DNA from: Poecilobothrus nobilitatus
Taxonomy: Eukaryota > Arthropoda > Insecta > Diptera > Dolichopodidae
NCBI GenBank assembly: GCA_947095535.1
Contig: OX352773.1
Coordinates: 166,420,438-166,484,437 of the forward strand
DNA length: 64,000 nucleotides
Reading direction: 5' to 3'
Below are positions 47,681 through 56,950 of this stretch, in pieces (position 1 is the first letter of the stretch; the number at the start of each line of letters is the position of its first letter). Both the position numbers and the translations under genes were made by a program. The notes below the pieces were generated by a model. It was not told the DNA's origin and ran no database searches. It was given only the letters and a program-made list of their open reading frames with translations.

Positions 47681-47743
47681 TACCGTTTTTGAACCTATAG
47701 TTTTCTACCTAATTACCGTTTTTGAACCTATATAGAACCTATG
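47680..47743. repeat. Short direct repeats at the truncation edge of the mariner fragment
   Basis: AATTACCGTTTTTGAACCTA occurs at about 47678 and 47711, and ATAGAACCTATGG follows. The duplication abuts the broken inner end of the mariner fragment and may record the rearrangement that truncated it. Confidence 0.6.
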
Positions 47744-48046
47744 GTTGTTCATGAATAATTTGTGGATTTTCTTCGCACCAGAATCAACAGTTTTGTTTAT
47801 TTACCGCACCACTCAGATGAAAGTGAGCCTCATCGGAGAAGATGATTTTCTTAAAACAATCGTTATCATTTTCAAGTTGTTCCAAGAGAAAATCAGCAAA
47901 TTCACTACGTTTACGGTGGTCTATGGTGAAATTGTAAACATTACTGAATGAAAACATAATAAAAAAAAAAATGACAGGTCATGACATACTACAAATGGCC
48001 GAAACGTCACTTAGAAATCATATCACTCAAATTGGAAAATCCTTTA
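47744..48046 (-). mobile_element. Mariner-like element fragment, sister of copy 2 (copy 3)
   Basis: Minus-strand copy. The outer terminus at 48013-48044 reads, on the minus strand, AGGATTTTCCAATTTGAGTG then ATATGATTTCT, the same terminus as at 28311. The body shows about the same order and sequence: TTTCGGCCATTTGTAGTATG, CACCGTAAACGTAGTGAATT, then the coding blocks LEQLENDND, FSDEAHFHLSGAVNKQNC, a stop (CGA to TGA), FWCEENPQIIHEQ. Here the first catalytic Asp is intact (47833-47835), unlike copy 2. The fragment breaks off at 47744. The distance from terminus to first Asp (about 200 bp) equals that in copy 2, so both share the same deletion of the DNA-binding half. Confidence 0.9.
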
Positions 48047-49365
48047 TAATGTTAATTCTAAACAAGAACAACTCAAAAAGGAACAATTCTTTCTTTCACA
48101 TTTAAATTACGAATAAAAAATATATTTTGTAATTGAATAAAATTAAGTTTAGAATATTGTAATTTTAATACAAGGAAGGAACCAAACAAAATCTATTTAA
48201 AGATTAATTTATTCGTTTTCTTATGTTTCTATACCCTTTTTAACGATTCTATCCAAAAATATTCTTAAGAAACCAACATCTTATGTTTTTCTTCAGATTT
48301 TATACATAAAAGTTAAGGTTTATAAAAAATTTTTAACGCCTTACAAACGTAATTCTTAAGGTATTATAATAAATTTGCAATTATGTTTGTGACATCTTAA
48401 AAAAGACGAAATGTTGTAAATAAATACAAATATTCTGAGATGATTTAGTTATGTGCAATTTTATTGATATATCTGAAATTTTCTAAAATATGATTAAATT
48501 ACACGGATTACTAATACACGGATTTTGGAGTTTCAATAGTCAATTCTAAACTCTTCCTCGTTTTAAATTAGAAAATAAAATTTAATAAAAAACATTTTTA
48601 AAAATAATTTAAAATAACGTCTTACCAAACATTTTAAAATTTTTTACAATTAAACATTTTTTTTTGTTTTCTAAATTTAAAGTAATCATTTTCAATTGTT
48701 ACACGAAAAAATCTTATCTTTCTCTGTTGAACAGTAGGTTGTATACCTATTCGTGGGTATTTAATTTCATTCAATTTTATAATGGTTGAATTGTTTTGAT
48801 TTTAAAAATTCTGTTTCATTATCAACTTTTGGGTTTTTTTTATTTTTAGGTTATTTTGCATGAAAGCGATAGTGCCTAAACTGCTAAAATATTGTTTTTG
48901 TTTTGCTGAATAATATGCGGAATGTTTATTAAAATTTATAAAAAAGTTTTTCAAAAAAATTTTTTGTGAAAGTTACATAGAAATAATTAATAAAATAAGT
49001 TTTCCTTAAACAAGTGAAGCTAAAAATGAAAATTTAAATACCTGTGAAAAGTTCAATTAAAATATAAATGGATAGGAAAGTGATTATAATCAAGCATATA
49101 TTAAATTGATATGATTACAATCAGACCTATTAAACTCAACCTTTTTTGTGGAAGGGAATCTGGAAAAACTCTTCGCAATAATTAACTTTTAATATTATTT
49201 CTATAACAGAAACATTTTCCATATTTTAGAGCTTTTTGGTAAATTATCTTTTTTTAATCTGCATATTATTGTTATTATCTACGACAATTTTTTGATCAAT
49301 TTCCAAAGATGAAAGAGAAAAATTAATAATAAAATAGAAAATTTGATGAAAGAACAAAACTGTTA
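48047..49365. other. No gene seen
   Basis: AT-rich. A possible family T tail remnant at 48330-48380 (CGCCTTACAAACGTAATTC) is too diverged to call. Nothing coding. Confidence 0.5.
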
Positions 49366-50190
49366 AGCCATCTTCACATTAAGTGACATGTTGTCAATTA
49401 TTTTGTCAATTAATTGACAACAATTTGAGATAATATACAATTTGACAAAAATTCACATGAACTGATCTGTGTTTGGTATGTATACAGTTAGCCGAATGTT
49501 AAATTGCAAAATGTCAATTTGCCTAATATCTTTTAACAAAAAGAACATTTCGCAACTGTTCATTTGACATATTTGACCATTTTACAAATGGTTGTTTCGC
49601 ATAATGAGACACTTCGCAAAAAGATATTTGGCAAACATATGTCTCGCAAATGTTATTTGGAATTTAGAAAAATTTTTGCGCAACAATTTTCTCTATTTCT
49701 GCCTATACAATTCTATAATTGTATTAAAAAAATGTATTCTGTGATGTCACGATTCTACATAATTTTGTGTTCGTTGAATGTCTTTTTGATCTAGTTCAAA
49801 GCAACTCCAAAAAGTTGGGAGAAATAGTTTTGGTTTACTTTTATCCCATACAACAACAACAAAAATTCGAAAATAATGCCGTTACCTTAAACTCATTTTT
49901 TATTATCATTAATAACGAATTAAAATAATTATTACTTGAAGTTGTTATTTGTTAAGTGGATTGTTGTGAAAAGTGTTAGTTAACAAAGTGTGCTATTTGA
50001 TAAATAAACTATTTGCAATGTGGTAATTTTGCTAAAATGAAATTTGTGAAATAATAAATTATGGCAAATAGCATTACGCGAAATGGGAATTTGACATATA
50101 GATTTTGCGAAAAAGTCCGCTCCCTTTGTGTTTACACATTAATGGACAAAAATTTACAATATAATTGACAACATGTCAGTTTGTGCTAAT
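49366..50190. mobile_element. Nested inverted-repeat element with TTTCGCAA word repeats
   Basis: Outer ends TGACATGTTGTCAATTATTT (49383) and, on the other strand, TGACATGTTGTCAATTATAT (50178 inward) match closely. An inner element begins near GTTAGCCGAATGTTAAATTG (49489) and ends, on the other strand, with GGGAGCGGACTTTTTCGCAA (50121 inward). Its arms iterate words such as GCAAAATGTCAATTTG (49505), ATTTCGCAACTGTTC (49547), TTCGCATAATGAGACACTTC (49595) and ATTACGCGAAATGGG (50072). The short plus-strand frame at 49564-49794 lies in these repeats and is not a gene. Confidence 0.6.
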
Positions 50191-51404
50191 AAAATATTAA
50201 AAATATAAACTCTTTCAGGGATATGAGTAAACTTAGTATGATAGTAGCTAAATAGGTACTATGATAAATAGCTCATATTAAAAGTCAGATTAGAACAATA
50301 ATGTCGCAAAATATAAATAAAGTAAAAATTTAATTTAACTTAACAAAATTTAGTTATTGATGCTGTAGAATGTAAAAATTTGTTCAGATTTTCATAACAG
50401 ATTTTATTATTCTTTATTTTAAACATTATTTTATCTTTTACAATTTTTTTTTCATAATTTAGTAGGATGTTTGTTTAATCACCTTTCGTGTCTAATATAA
50501 TAATAAAATTAATAATCCTTTGTAATATAAGTATGACAGAAAAATAATTAAAAAAAAAAAAAAACCAAAATAAAAAATTAAGCAGTGATTAATATAGTTA
50601 ATGTTCGTACCTTTCACTCATTATTACGAATAGGTGGTATACATTATGTATAAAAGAAAATCTTTTTTTTTTATTTGGGTAATTCTTAATTTATTTTTTA
50701 ATATTTTTTTTTTTTCAACAAAACAATTTCAATATATACGTAAGTAAATGCATATTTAATAATTCTAAAACCGGAACTATACCGTGTATATTAAAAAACG
50801 CAATTATGAATAATGGACCAGGAGGATAATGATACATAAATACAAGAATAATAAAATTTCTCCCATTAAATTTTTTATAGGTTGATTACGTTCACCACGT
50901 ACAATAATGTGATAATTTTGCGTATAAAATTTCATTGTACAAATTATAATACATACATAAAAAAAAAAACTAATGAATAACAATTTTTTTACTGAACTCA
51001 CTTTTTTTATTCAGACAAAAAAAAAAAAATCGTTAATAAATTATTTATACAATCACACCTAGACGTCTTCTATATGTAACAGAGTTAGTCACTTAGTTAT
51101 AAAAATATTATTAATTAAATGTTATATTAAAATGAAAATAGTGTGAAACTTTCTTAATACCTATTTCATATTCAAATAATTTTATTTTAACACCAGAAAT
51201 GATTTTATGTAGGTTAATTTTCTTTTCTCAATGCAAAACAAAGGTGTAAGTATTCGTCTATTACTACCATAGGTATAAATGTTTTAAAATTTATGACAAA
51301 ATCATTACAAGGATTATAATTAATTTATAGTGAAACACTTAATTTAAATTCATCTTCTTTTTGGTTAGAAATGGCTCCAGGCAATAGCTCACAAAAATTA
51401 ATCC
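50191..51404. other. No gene seen
   Basis: AT-rich, with poly-A at 50549-50564 and poly-T at 50667-50680. The small minus-strand frame at 50804-51001 has no recognisable content. Confidence 0.5.
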
Positions 51405-51470
51405 CCCAAAAAAAATTAAATAACACCAAAAAAAAATTAAATAACACCAAAAAAAAATTATGGATGAAAC
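51405..51470. repeat. 21-bp tandem repeat
   Basis: AAAAAAAATTAAATAACACC occurs about two and a half times from 51408. Simple local duplication. Confidence 0.7.
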
Positions 51471-51647
51471 AATGTAGTAACACATATTAACTATATGCTC
51501 GAAACAACAAAATTCCGAAAAAAAAACTATTTGCGGATCTTCCGAAATTTCAAAATCACGAATTACAAAATTTCGAATTTGAAAATCCCGAAAAAAATTT
51601 AGAAAAATAAGAGTTATACATGTACATAATATGTATATGTATATTTA

Positions 51648-52113
51648 CAGGGTGGTGCAGACCATGCGTATCAGCACAAGCACATTTTCATGTTACAGCA
51701 ACATGTTTCAGCAACATTTTAATGATACCTCAACAATACTTTAATTTGAAAAATAAATTACTATAAGGAAAAATTGAAAGAATTTTATTGTATTTTTATT
51801 AATTTTATAGGAAAATAATTTTAGTTTTTTGTTTTAATTTTAAAAGAAAACAAAAAAAAAATTATTAAGACAAAAGTTTTTTATTTTTTGACTTAGAATC
51901 CGAATTTACATCGAAAAATACCCATTACCATTTGGAAATCTCGATTTCGGTGAATTTCCGATCTAAAATGCCTATAATTCCAGCCCTTTCCGGAAGTTTA
52001 AAATATAACCAATCGGTAGAGCATCCTCGACTTAATTAATAATTTTTTTATATTTTAAAATAACGACTCCTTCCCTTTTTAAAAAACTGATATGCATGGT
52101 CTGGACCACCCTG
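51648..52113. mobile_element. 466-bp MITE with TA target duplication
   Basis: Left CAGGGTGGTGCAGACCATGC then GTATCAG. Right, on the other strand, CAGGGTGGTCCAGACCATGC then ATATCAG. That is 27 bp with two mismatches. TA flanks both sides (51646-51647 and 52114-52115). The CAGGGTG start and TA target fit a Tc1/mariner-mobilised non-autonomous element, similar in style to the mariner copies at 26.1 and 28.3 kb. The interior has no coding capacity. Confidence 0.9.
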
Positions 52114-52129
52114 TATTTATATGTGTATA

Positions 52130-52270
52130 TGTATATGTAAGATTCTTAATTAGGATGCATTTTAGAATTTGATTACAAAATGAAAGTTTCAATAATTTGT
52201 TTAGAGGGTTTTATTTGTTTGTTTTCAATAATTTGTTCTAGGCAACAGCTACCACTAATACAAATCCGTT
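52130..52270 (+). repeat. Family M unit with terminus
   Basis: GATTCTTAATTAGGATGCAT then TTTAGAATTTGATTACAAAA is one diverged family M unit. It is followed by a duplicated TTTCAATAATTTGTT (52188 and 52223) and the terminus-like GGCAACAGCTACCACTAATA (52243). Confidence 0.5.
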
Positions 52271-52800
52271 AATTATTTGAAATATGTATATGTAAAAAAA
52301 AATAACAAAATATTGAAATCTTTTTCTTTTCTTTTTTTATGGAGTAGGTAAAGGTAGATAGTTTTGAGCGGTTATTTCATTTACAAAATTTATTTTTTAG
52401 AGAATTATTTCATATGAAATAAGCCTCTAAATAGAAAATGAAATAAAACTCCAAAATAGAGGTAATCCCCTAATTTTTGGAGGAGTAATTTAATTTTTTT
52501 CTCTAACCTATTAACTAAGAAAGAAACACAAAATCATTAAAAAAAAGAATAAGTTTATTTATTTTTATTTATTAATTTCTTTATTTATATGTATAGTTAA
52601 AATGCTTCCTTAATTATATATTGTCCAAATTGAAATATTTCTTAACACGAAACATACTTCCGTCCCCTCTCGTTAAACAGGAACCCCTTACCACACAATA
52701 TTGTCAGCCGTTGAATCAAGAAAAATGTTCTAGCTTATTAATTTATATTTGTTTTTTAATTATAATTTCCCACTAAAGGAAGGCTTACCATTATATATAT
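52271..52800. other. No gene seen
   Basis: AT-rich. Words GAAATAAGCCTC/GAAATAAAACTCC at 52418 and 52440 recall family K but are too short to assign. Confidence 0.4.
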
Positions 52801-53079
52801 ACTAGCAGAGTACCCGGCGTTACCCGGAGTATTTTATTGGCTTTATGAAATAAAAATTATTAACTTTTGTTTCTGCGTTAATATAATTTAATTAATATAG
52901 TTAACTTATTACCATGCATTTACAGATGCTGGTAGTTTATATTATATTTTTTATTAGATTTAGTTAAATTGAATAAACAGAGTCAAGAATTAGAGACAAT
53001 TCTTCTACAAAAAATTTTTAAAGGAATCAATAGTCTATTGAGTACACAATTACGGCGAAGTGAATCTCCACAATATATT

Positions 53080-53440
53080 CGTTAATACCGCAACATAAAA
53101 TTTCATTTCAATTATAAAAGATCATAATGTAGTACATTTTCTTTCGTAAGTAATGTCACTTCATGTTTTTGTGAATTCTCCTTTTAAGCACTTTTTGAAA
53201 AATTTGCTATTAGGTTCGCTCTGTCCCTCCGTCTGTTTACAAAACTTATATATTCGTTAATATTCGTTAATACCGAAACATAAAATCATATTTAAATTAT
53301 AAAAGACCATAATGTAATCAATTTTTTTTTATAAGTAATGTCACTTCATGTTTTGGAGAATTATCCTTTTAACCACATTTTGAAAAATTTGTTATTAGGT
53401 TCGGTCTGTGCCTCCGTCTGTTAAAACTTATATACTGTTT
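53080..53440 (+). repeat. 185-bp tandem duplication
   Basis: CGTTAATACCG, TAATGTCACTTCATGTTTT, TTGAAAAATTTG and ATTAGGTTCGCTCTGTCCCT recur at an interval of 185 bp (first unit from 53080, second from 53265). The pyrimidine block links it to the head of family S at 18.1 and 60.0 kb. Confidence 0.8.
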
Positions 53441-54240
53441 AATAAAGAGCAATGAAATATTAACTATGCATAGGTCTCTTAAAAGAGTAATGTTAAAAAA
53501 CAACTTTTTTAAGTACCCTCATCGTTGGATATCCTACAGCACCGACAGCTCTTCAAATTTTGAAAAAACTCCTTGTTAAATGTGTACATTTCAGATTCTG
53601 TTTAACATATTTTCAATATAAAAAATACATGATTGTTTTTTACCTTTATAAATAAACCAGAATTTTTTTACCTTTAGTTTTTCTAATTATGTTTCCAAAT
53701 TGATTGACTAAAAATATGTGTAAAAATTGTATATGGATAAGAATGTAAGGTTTTTTGTTCTTTAAATATGTATGTGCTCATTTTTGATTAAATGATGTAC
53801 AGAAATGTGAATATGTTTTCTAATTTGATTGATTAAGTTTATAGTATTTTTAAATATACGGATATTATACATACTATATGTACATATTTCAATGATATTT
53901 TATGGGAAACATGTTATACACATGCATCTTATATAGGTAGATCACATGTAAAGACCACATGTAAGTAATGCATTTCTGAATGATGACATGATGATTGTCT
54001 AATGTAGGAAATTGTTTCTGTTTTTTAACAACGGCCGAAAATGTTATGTTGTTAAGACTTAAACACAGTATTCTTAAGATTCTTAATAAGTTTAGTTTAA
54101 TTACTGTTCTATATTAGAAATTTGCATTGAAAGGTTTTTATGGAATATTCGAAACTTATAGACAAAAGTAAAGAGTGTTGGAAATATCTTTTTAATAATA
54201 ATAACAATACACAAAATTAGGCAAAATATTATTAATAAGT

Positions 54241-55440
54241 GCTCGTGCGGAAATGGGTTAACAAACGTTAACAAACATTTTATCACAGGCTTAATTTAGA
54301 ACCATAAATTCATCCTGCCAAATTAGACAGAAATTAGAAACAAAAATTTTTTTTACAGTCTATCGTGTCGAAATGTGTTAATGTATCACAACAAAATTTA
54401 TTGAATGAGTTTGTGTGCCAAAGTGCAATACTTGTGGAAATTTTCAATTGGTCAAATCGTTTAAGCACAACAACAAAAAATGAGAATTTCATGGCCTGAA
54501 GCCTGATGGGTTAATGTATCGTAACCAAATCAACTCAGAAAGCTTTTTTTATAAAGACCTACACTTTTGTAAATTTTCAACTCAATTGGTAAAACCGTTT
54601 AAGTGCGACAACAAAGAAATTAAAAATTTTTATTGAGCCCTGGTGCCGAAACGGGTTAATGGATCGTAATCAAATCTCCTCAGTGAGCTCCTGTGGTAAA
54701 GAGCTACACTTTTGTAAATTTTCAAATCAATTGGCAAAACCGTTTAAGCGCGACAACAAAGAAATTGAAAAACTTCATTGAGTCCTGGTGCCGAAACGGG
54801 TTAATGGATCGTAACCAAATCAACTCAGTGAGCTCCTGCGGTAAAGAGCTACACTTTGATAAATTTTTAACTCAATTGGCCAAATAGTTTAAAAGCGACA
54901 ACTAAGTAAATTACAAAACTTCACTGACCCCTGGTGCCGAAACGGGTTAATGGATCAAAACTAAATCAACTCAATGAGCTCCTGTGGTAAAGAGCTATAC
55001 TATTGTAAATTTTCAACTCAATTGGTCAAACCGTTTTAACAGGACAACAGAAAATATTAATGAACTTTGTTCGGCTCTCGTGCCCAAATGGGTTACCGGA
55101 TCTTCATAAAAATTTGTCACAGAGTTTTTTTCAGACCATAAAACCACCATACAAAATTGGACATAAATCAGAAACAAAAAATTTTTTGAAAGCCCGCCGG
55201 GCCGAATTCGGCTAACATATTGAATCCAAATTTCTTTCGTACCCGTCCAATGATAAGAAGAATATTTGTCCAAATTTTCAACTCAATCGATCAAACCGTT
55301 TAGGCAGGACAACGAAAACAAGAAACGGCTTTAAATGGCTCTCGGGCCGCAATGGGTTAATGAACCGAAACGCGATATAGCCTATAACACTTTCCGGGGT
55401 CGTAGGAACGTTCCTGCAAAATTTGGTTGCAATCGGATTG
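54241..55440 (+). repeat. Two-unit-type tandem array (about 145 and 120-133 bp)
   Basis: Unit boundaries marked by variants of TGGTGCCGAAACGGGTTAAT fall near 54241, 54364, 54497, 54641, 54786, 54932, 55078, 55198 and 55342. Most units are 144-146 bp and contain TTTTCAACTCAATTGGTCAA then ACCGTTTAAGCG. Two shorter units (from 54241 and 55078) instead carry ACCATAAA...CAAAATTGGACATAAATCAG. The order A-B-B-B-B-B-A-B suggests a higher-order unit that expanded internally. Minus-strand open frames here with repeated KRFDRLS endings are repeat translations. Confidence 0.85.
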
Positions 55441-55505
55441 GTGGTTTTTACGTGAAAAGGGCACAAACAAACAAACAGAATTTCTTCCTTATTTATTAGA
55501 TTGTT

Positions 55506-56929
55506 TCCAAATTCAAGATCTATAGAAGTGGTAAAAAAACCAAATTAAAGTAAAAAATAAAATATATAAAACTCATAATATATGGTACGTTTTTGTGTTA
55601 AACCTTGTTAAACTTTAATAAAACAAAAAAAAAAAAAATTATTAAATTAAATTAATTTTTACAAATTTGGGTGAAAAAAAAAATTTTAAAAGTTAATATT
55701 CAAATATTAAAAATTTTGAATAGAAAGAACTGGATATACTGTCAATTTTTTTTTTTATTTAACGGTTATTTTTTAACCATTGAATTCAATTTACATAAAA
55801 TTTTTGTTAAAACTTTTACCACCAGAAAGTTTCAACAAAAAATTCTACACAAATATCTATATAGATACACATTTCCAACAATTTTGTAGATTTCTTATTT
55901 ATCTTTCACTAGCAACTAATCTTTCCATAAAAATAGTTTAGAGAACAATATTTCATAAGTCAAAGGGTTAATTTATTTTCCTGGTATTTCGTTTAATGTA
56001 TGTAAATATATAGAGTATTAGAAAAATTGACTTTAATTGGTGAAATTTCAACATTTATCATTGTTGGAAATATATATGTACATAATATATTCACATTAAA
56101 CATACCTTAAACATACATATGCGGACAAAGGTGACATTTTTTATTAGTTTTATAAACTTTTAAAGCATTTTTTCTATTATGTATATAATTTATACAATTC
56201 TATGACACCCATAAATTATACTATATAAATGATGTGACTATAGATCGTCAGCTGCCGCCTAATGATAATGATATAGAAATAATTGGAATATTATTTATAT
56301 ATAGAAGAGTAATCTAATCTAAAAATTAAACTATTTTTTCTTTTTTTCACTTTTATCTAATTTCAAATATTACTTCTGCAATTTTTGACAATCTGATAAA
56401 CTAAAATGAGGGACTGTCATATTCGATCAAATAAAATGAAATTTTCTGTAAATAAAATGATAGTGTAGATAGATTTAAAAGTATATATTACATGATATTT
56501 AATTAAAAAGAAAAATTAAAGATCAGTAAAGTTCAATTAATATGACACTCTTTATTAAATATACATATTATTATTCATAAAGTACTACATATTACCGTTA
56601 TTATTTATTTAAATATATTTTATTTTTTTTAAAGATAATTATAATGAGGCTATTAAAAAATAACAAAAATAAGCTTTTCTTTTTGTTTTTTTATTGTTTT
56701 TTTTTTAGTTTTTTGTTGATGTATATTTTAAAATAATTCAAAAAAAAAAAAAAAAAAACGGAGGATGACACAGTTTTAATAAAAAATGAGATTTTAAAAT
56801 TATAATTTTATATAATTTTTTTTTTTTAATTAAGATCAGAGATCAAGAGTCAAAGTGTGGTAATAGTGAAAGTATATTTTTATAAATGATTTTTTTCTTT
56901 TTGACGTTTTTTTTTTTCGATGTCATATA
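55506..56929. other. No gene seen
   Basis: AT-rich with long homopolymers (poly-A at 55626-55639 and 56740-56758). The open frame at 55671-55889 has the lysine/asparagine/phenylalanine bias of random AT-rich DNA. Confidence 0.5.
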
Positions 56930-56950
56930 GAGTTCAGATGGCGCTACTTA
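56930..56950 (+). promoter_or_regulatory. CTCF-like core motif (CAGATGGCGCTAC)
   Basis: CAGATGGCGCTAC at 56935-56947 contains AGATGGCGC, a good match to the AGRKGGCGC core of CTCF sites known from flies and vertebrates. GC content jumps only over these bases, so the motif is conspicuous against the background. It could be an insulator site or merely a remnant of a repeat. Confidence 0.3.

Larger units (their letters stand above)
52801..55505 (+). mobile_element. Composite non-autonomous repeat with two internal tandem arrays
   Basis: Head ACTAGCAGAGTACCCGGCGT (52801), of the kind that begins many arthropod interspersed repeats. Tail TTGGTTGCAATCGGATTGGT (55422), then TTTTTACGTGAAAAGGGCAC and a run of CAAA words to TTTATTAGATT (55503). 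In between lie a 185-bp direct duplication (53080 and 53265), each copy with a TCTGTCCCTCCGTCTGTTTAC-like block, and an array of about eight longer units (54241-55440). No transposase or reverse transcriptase is visible. Superfamily unknown. Confidence 0.65.

Noticed and set aside
54241..55440. Regular repeats with spacers suggestive of a CRISPR array
   Set aside because: Units are 120-146 bp and similar over their whole length, so there are no unique spacers. The base composition and context are insect.
55013..55466. Minus-strand frames with repeated KRFDRLS/KRFDQLS endings
   Set aside because: The motif is the translation of the tandem array word TCAATCGATCAAACCGTTT. Frames are short and broken between units.
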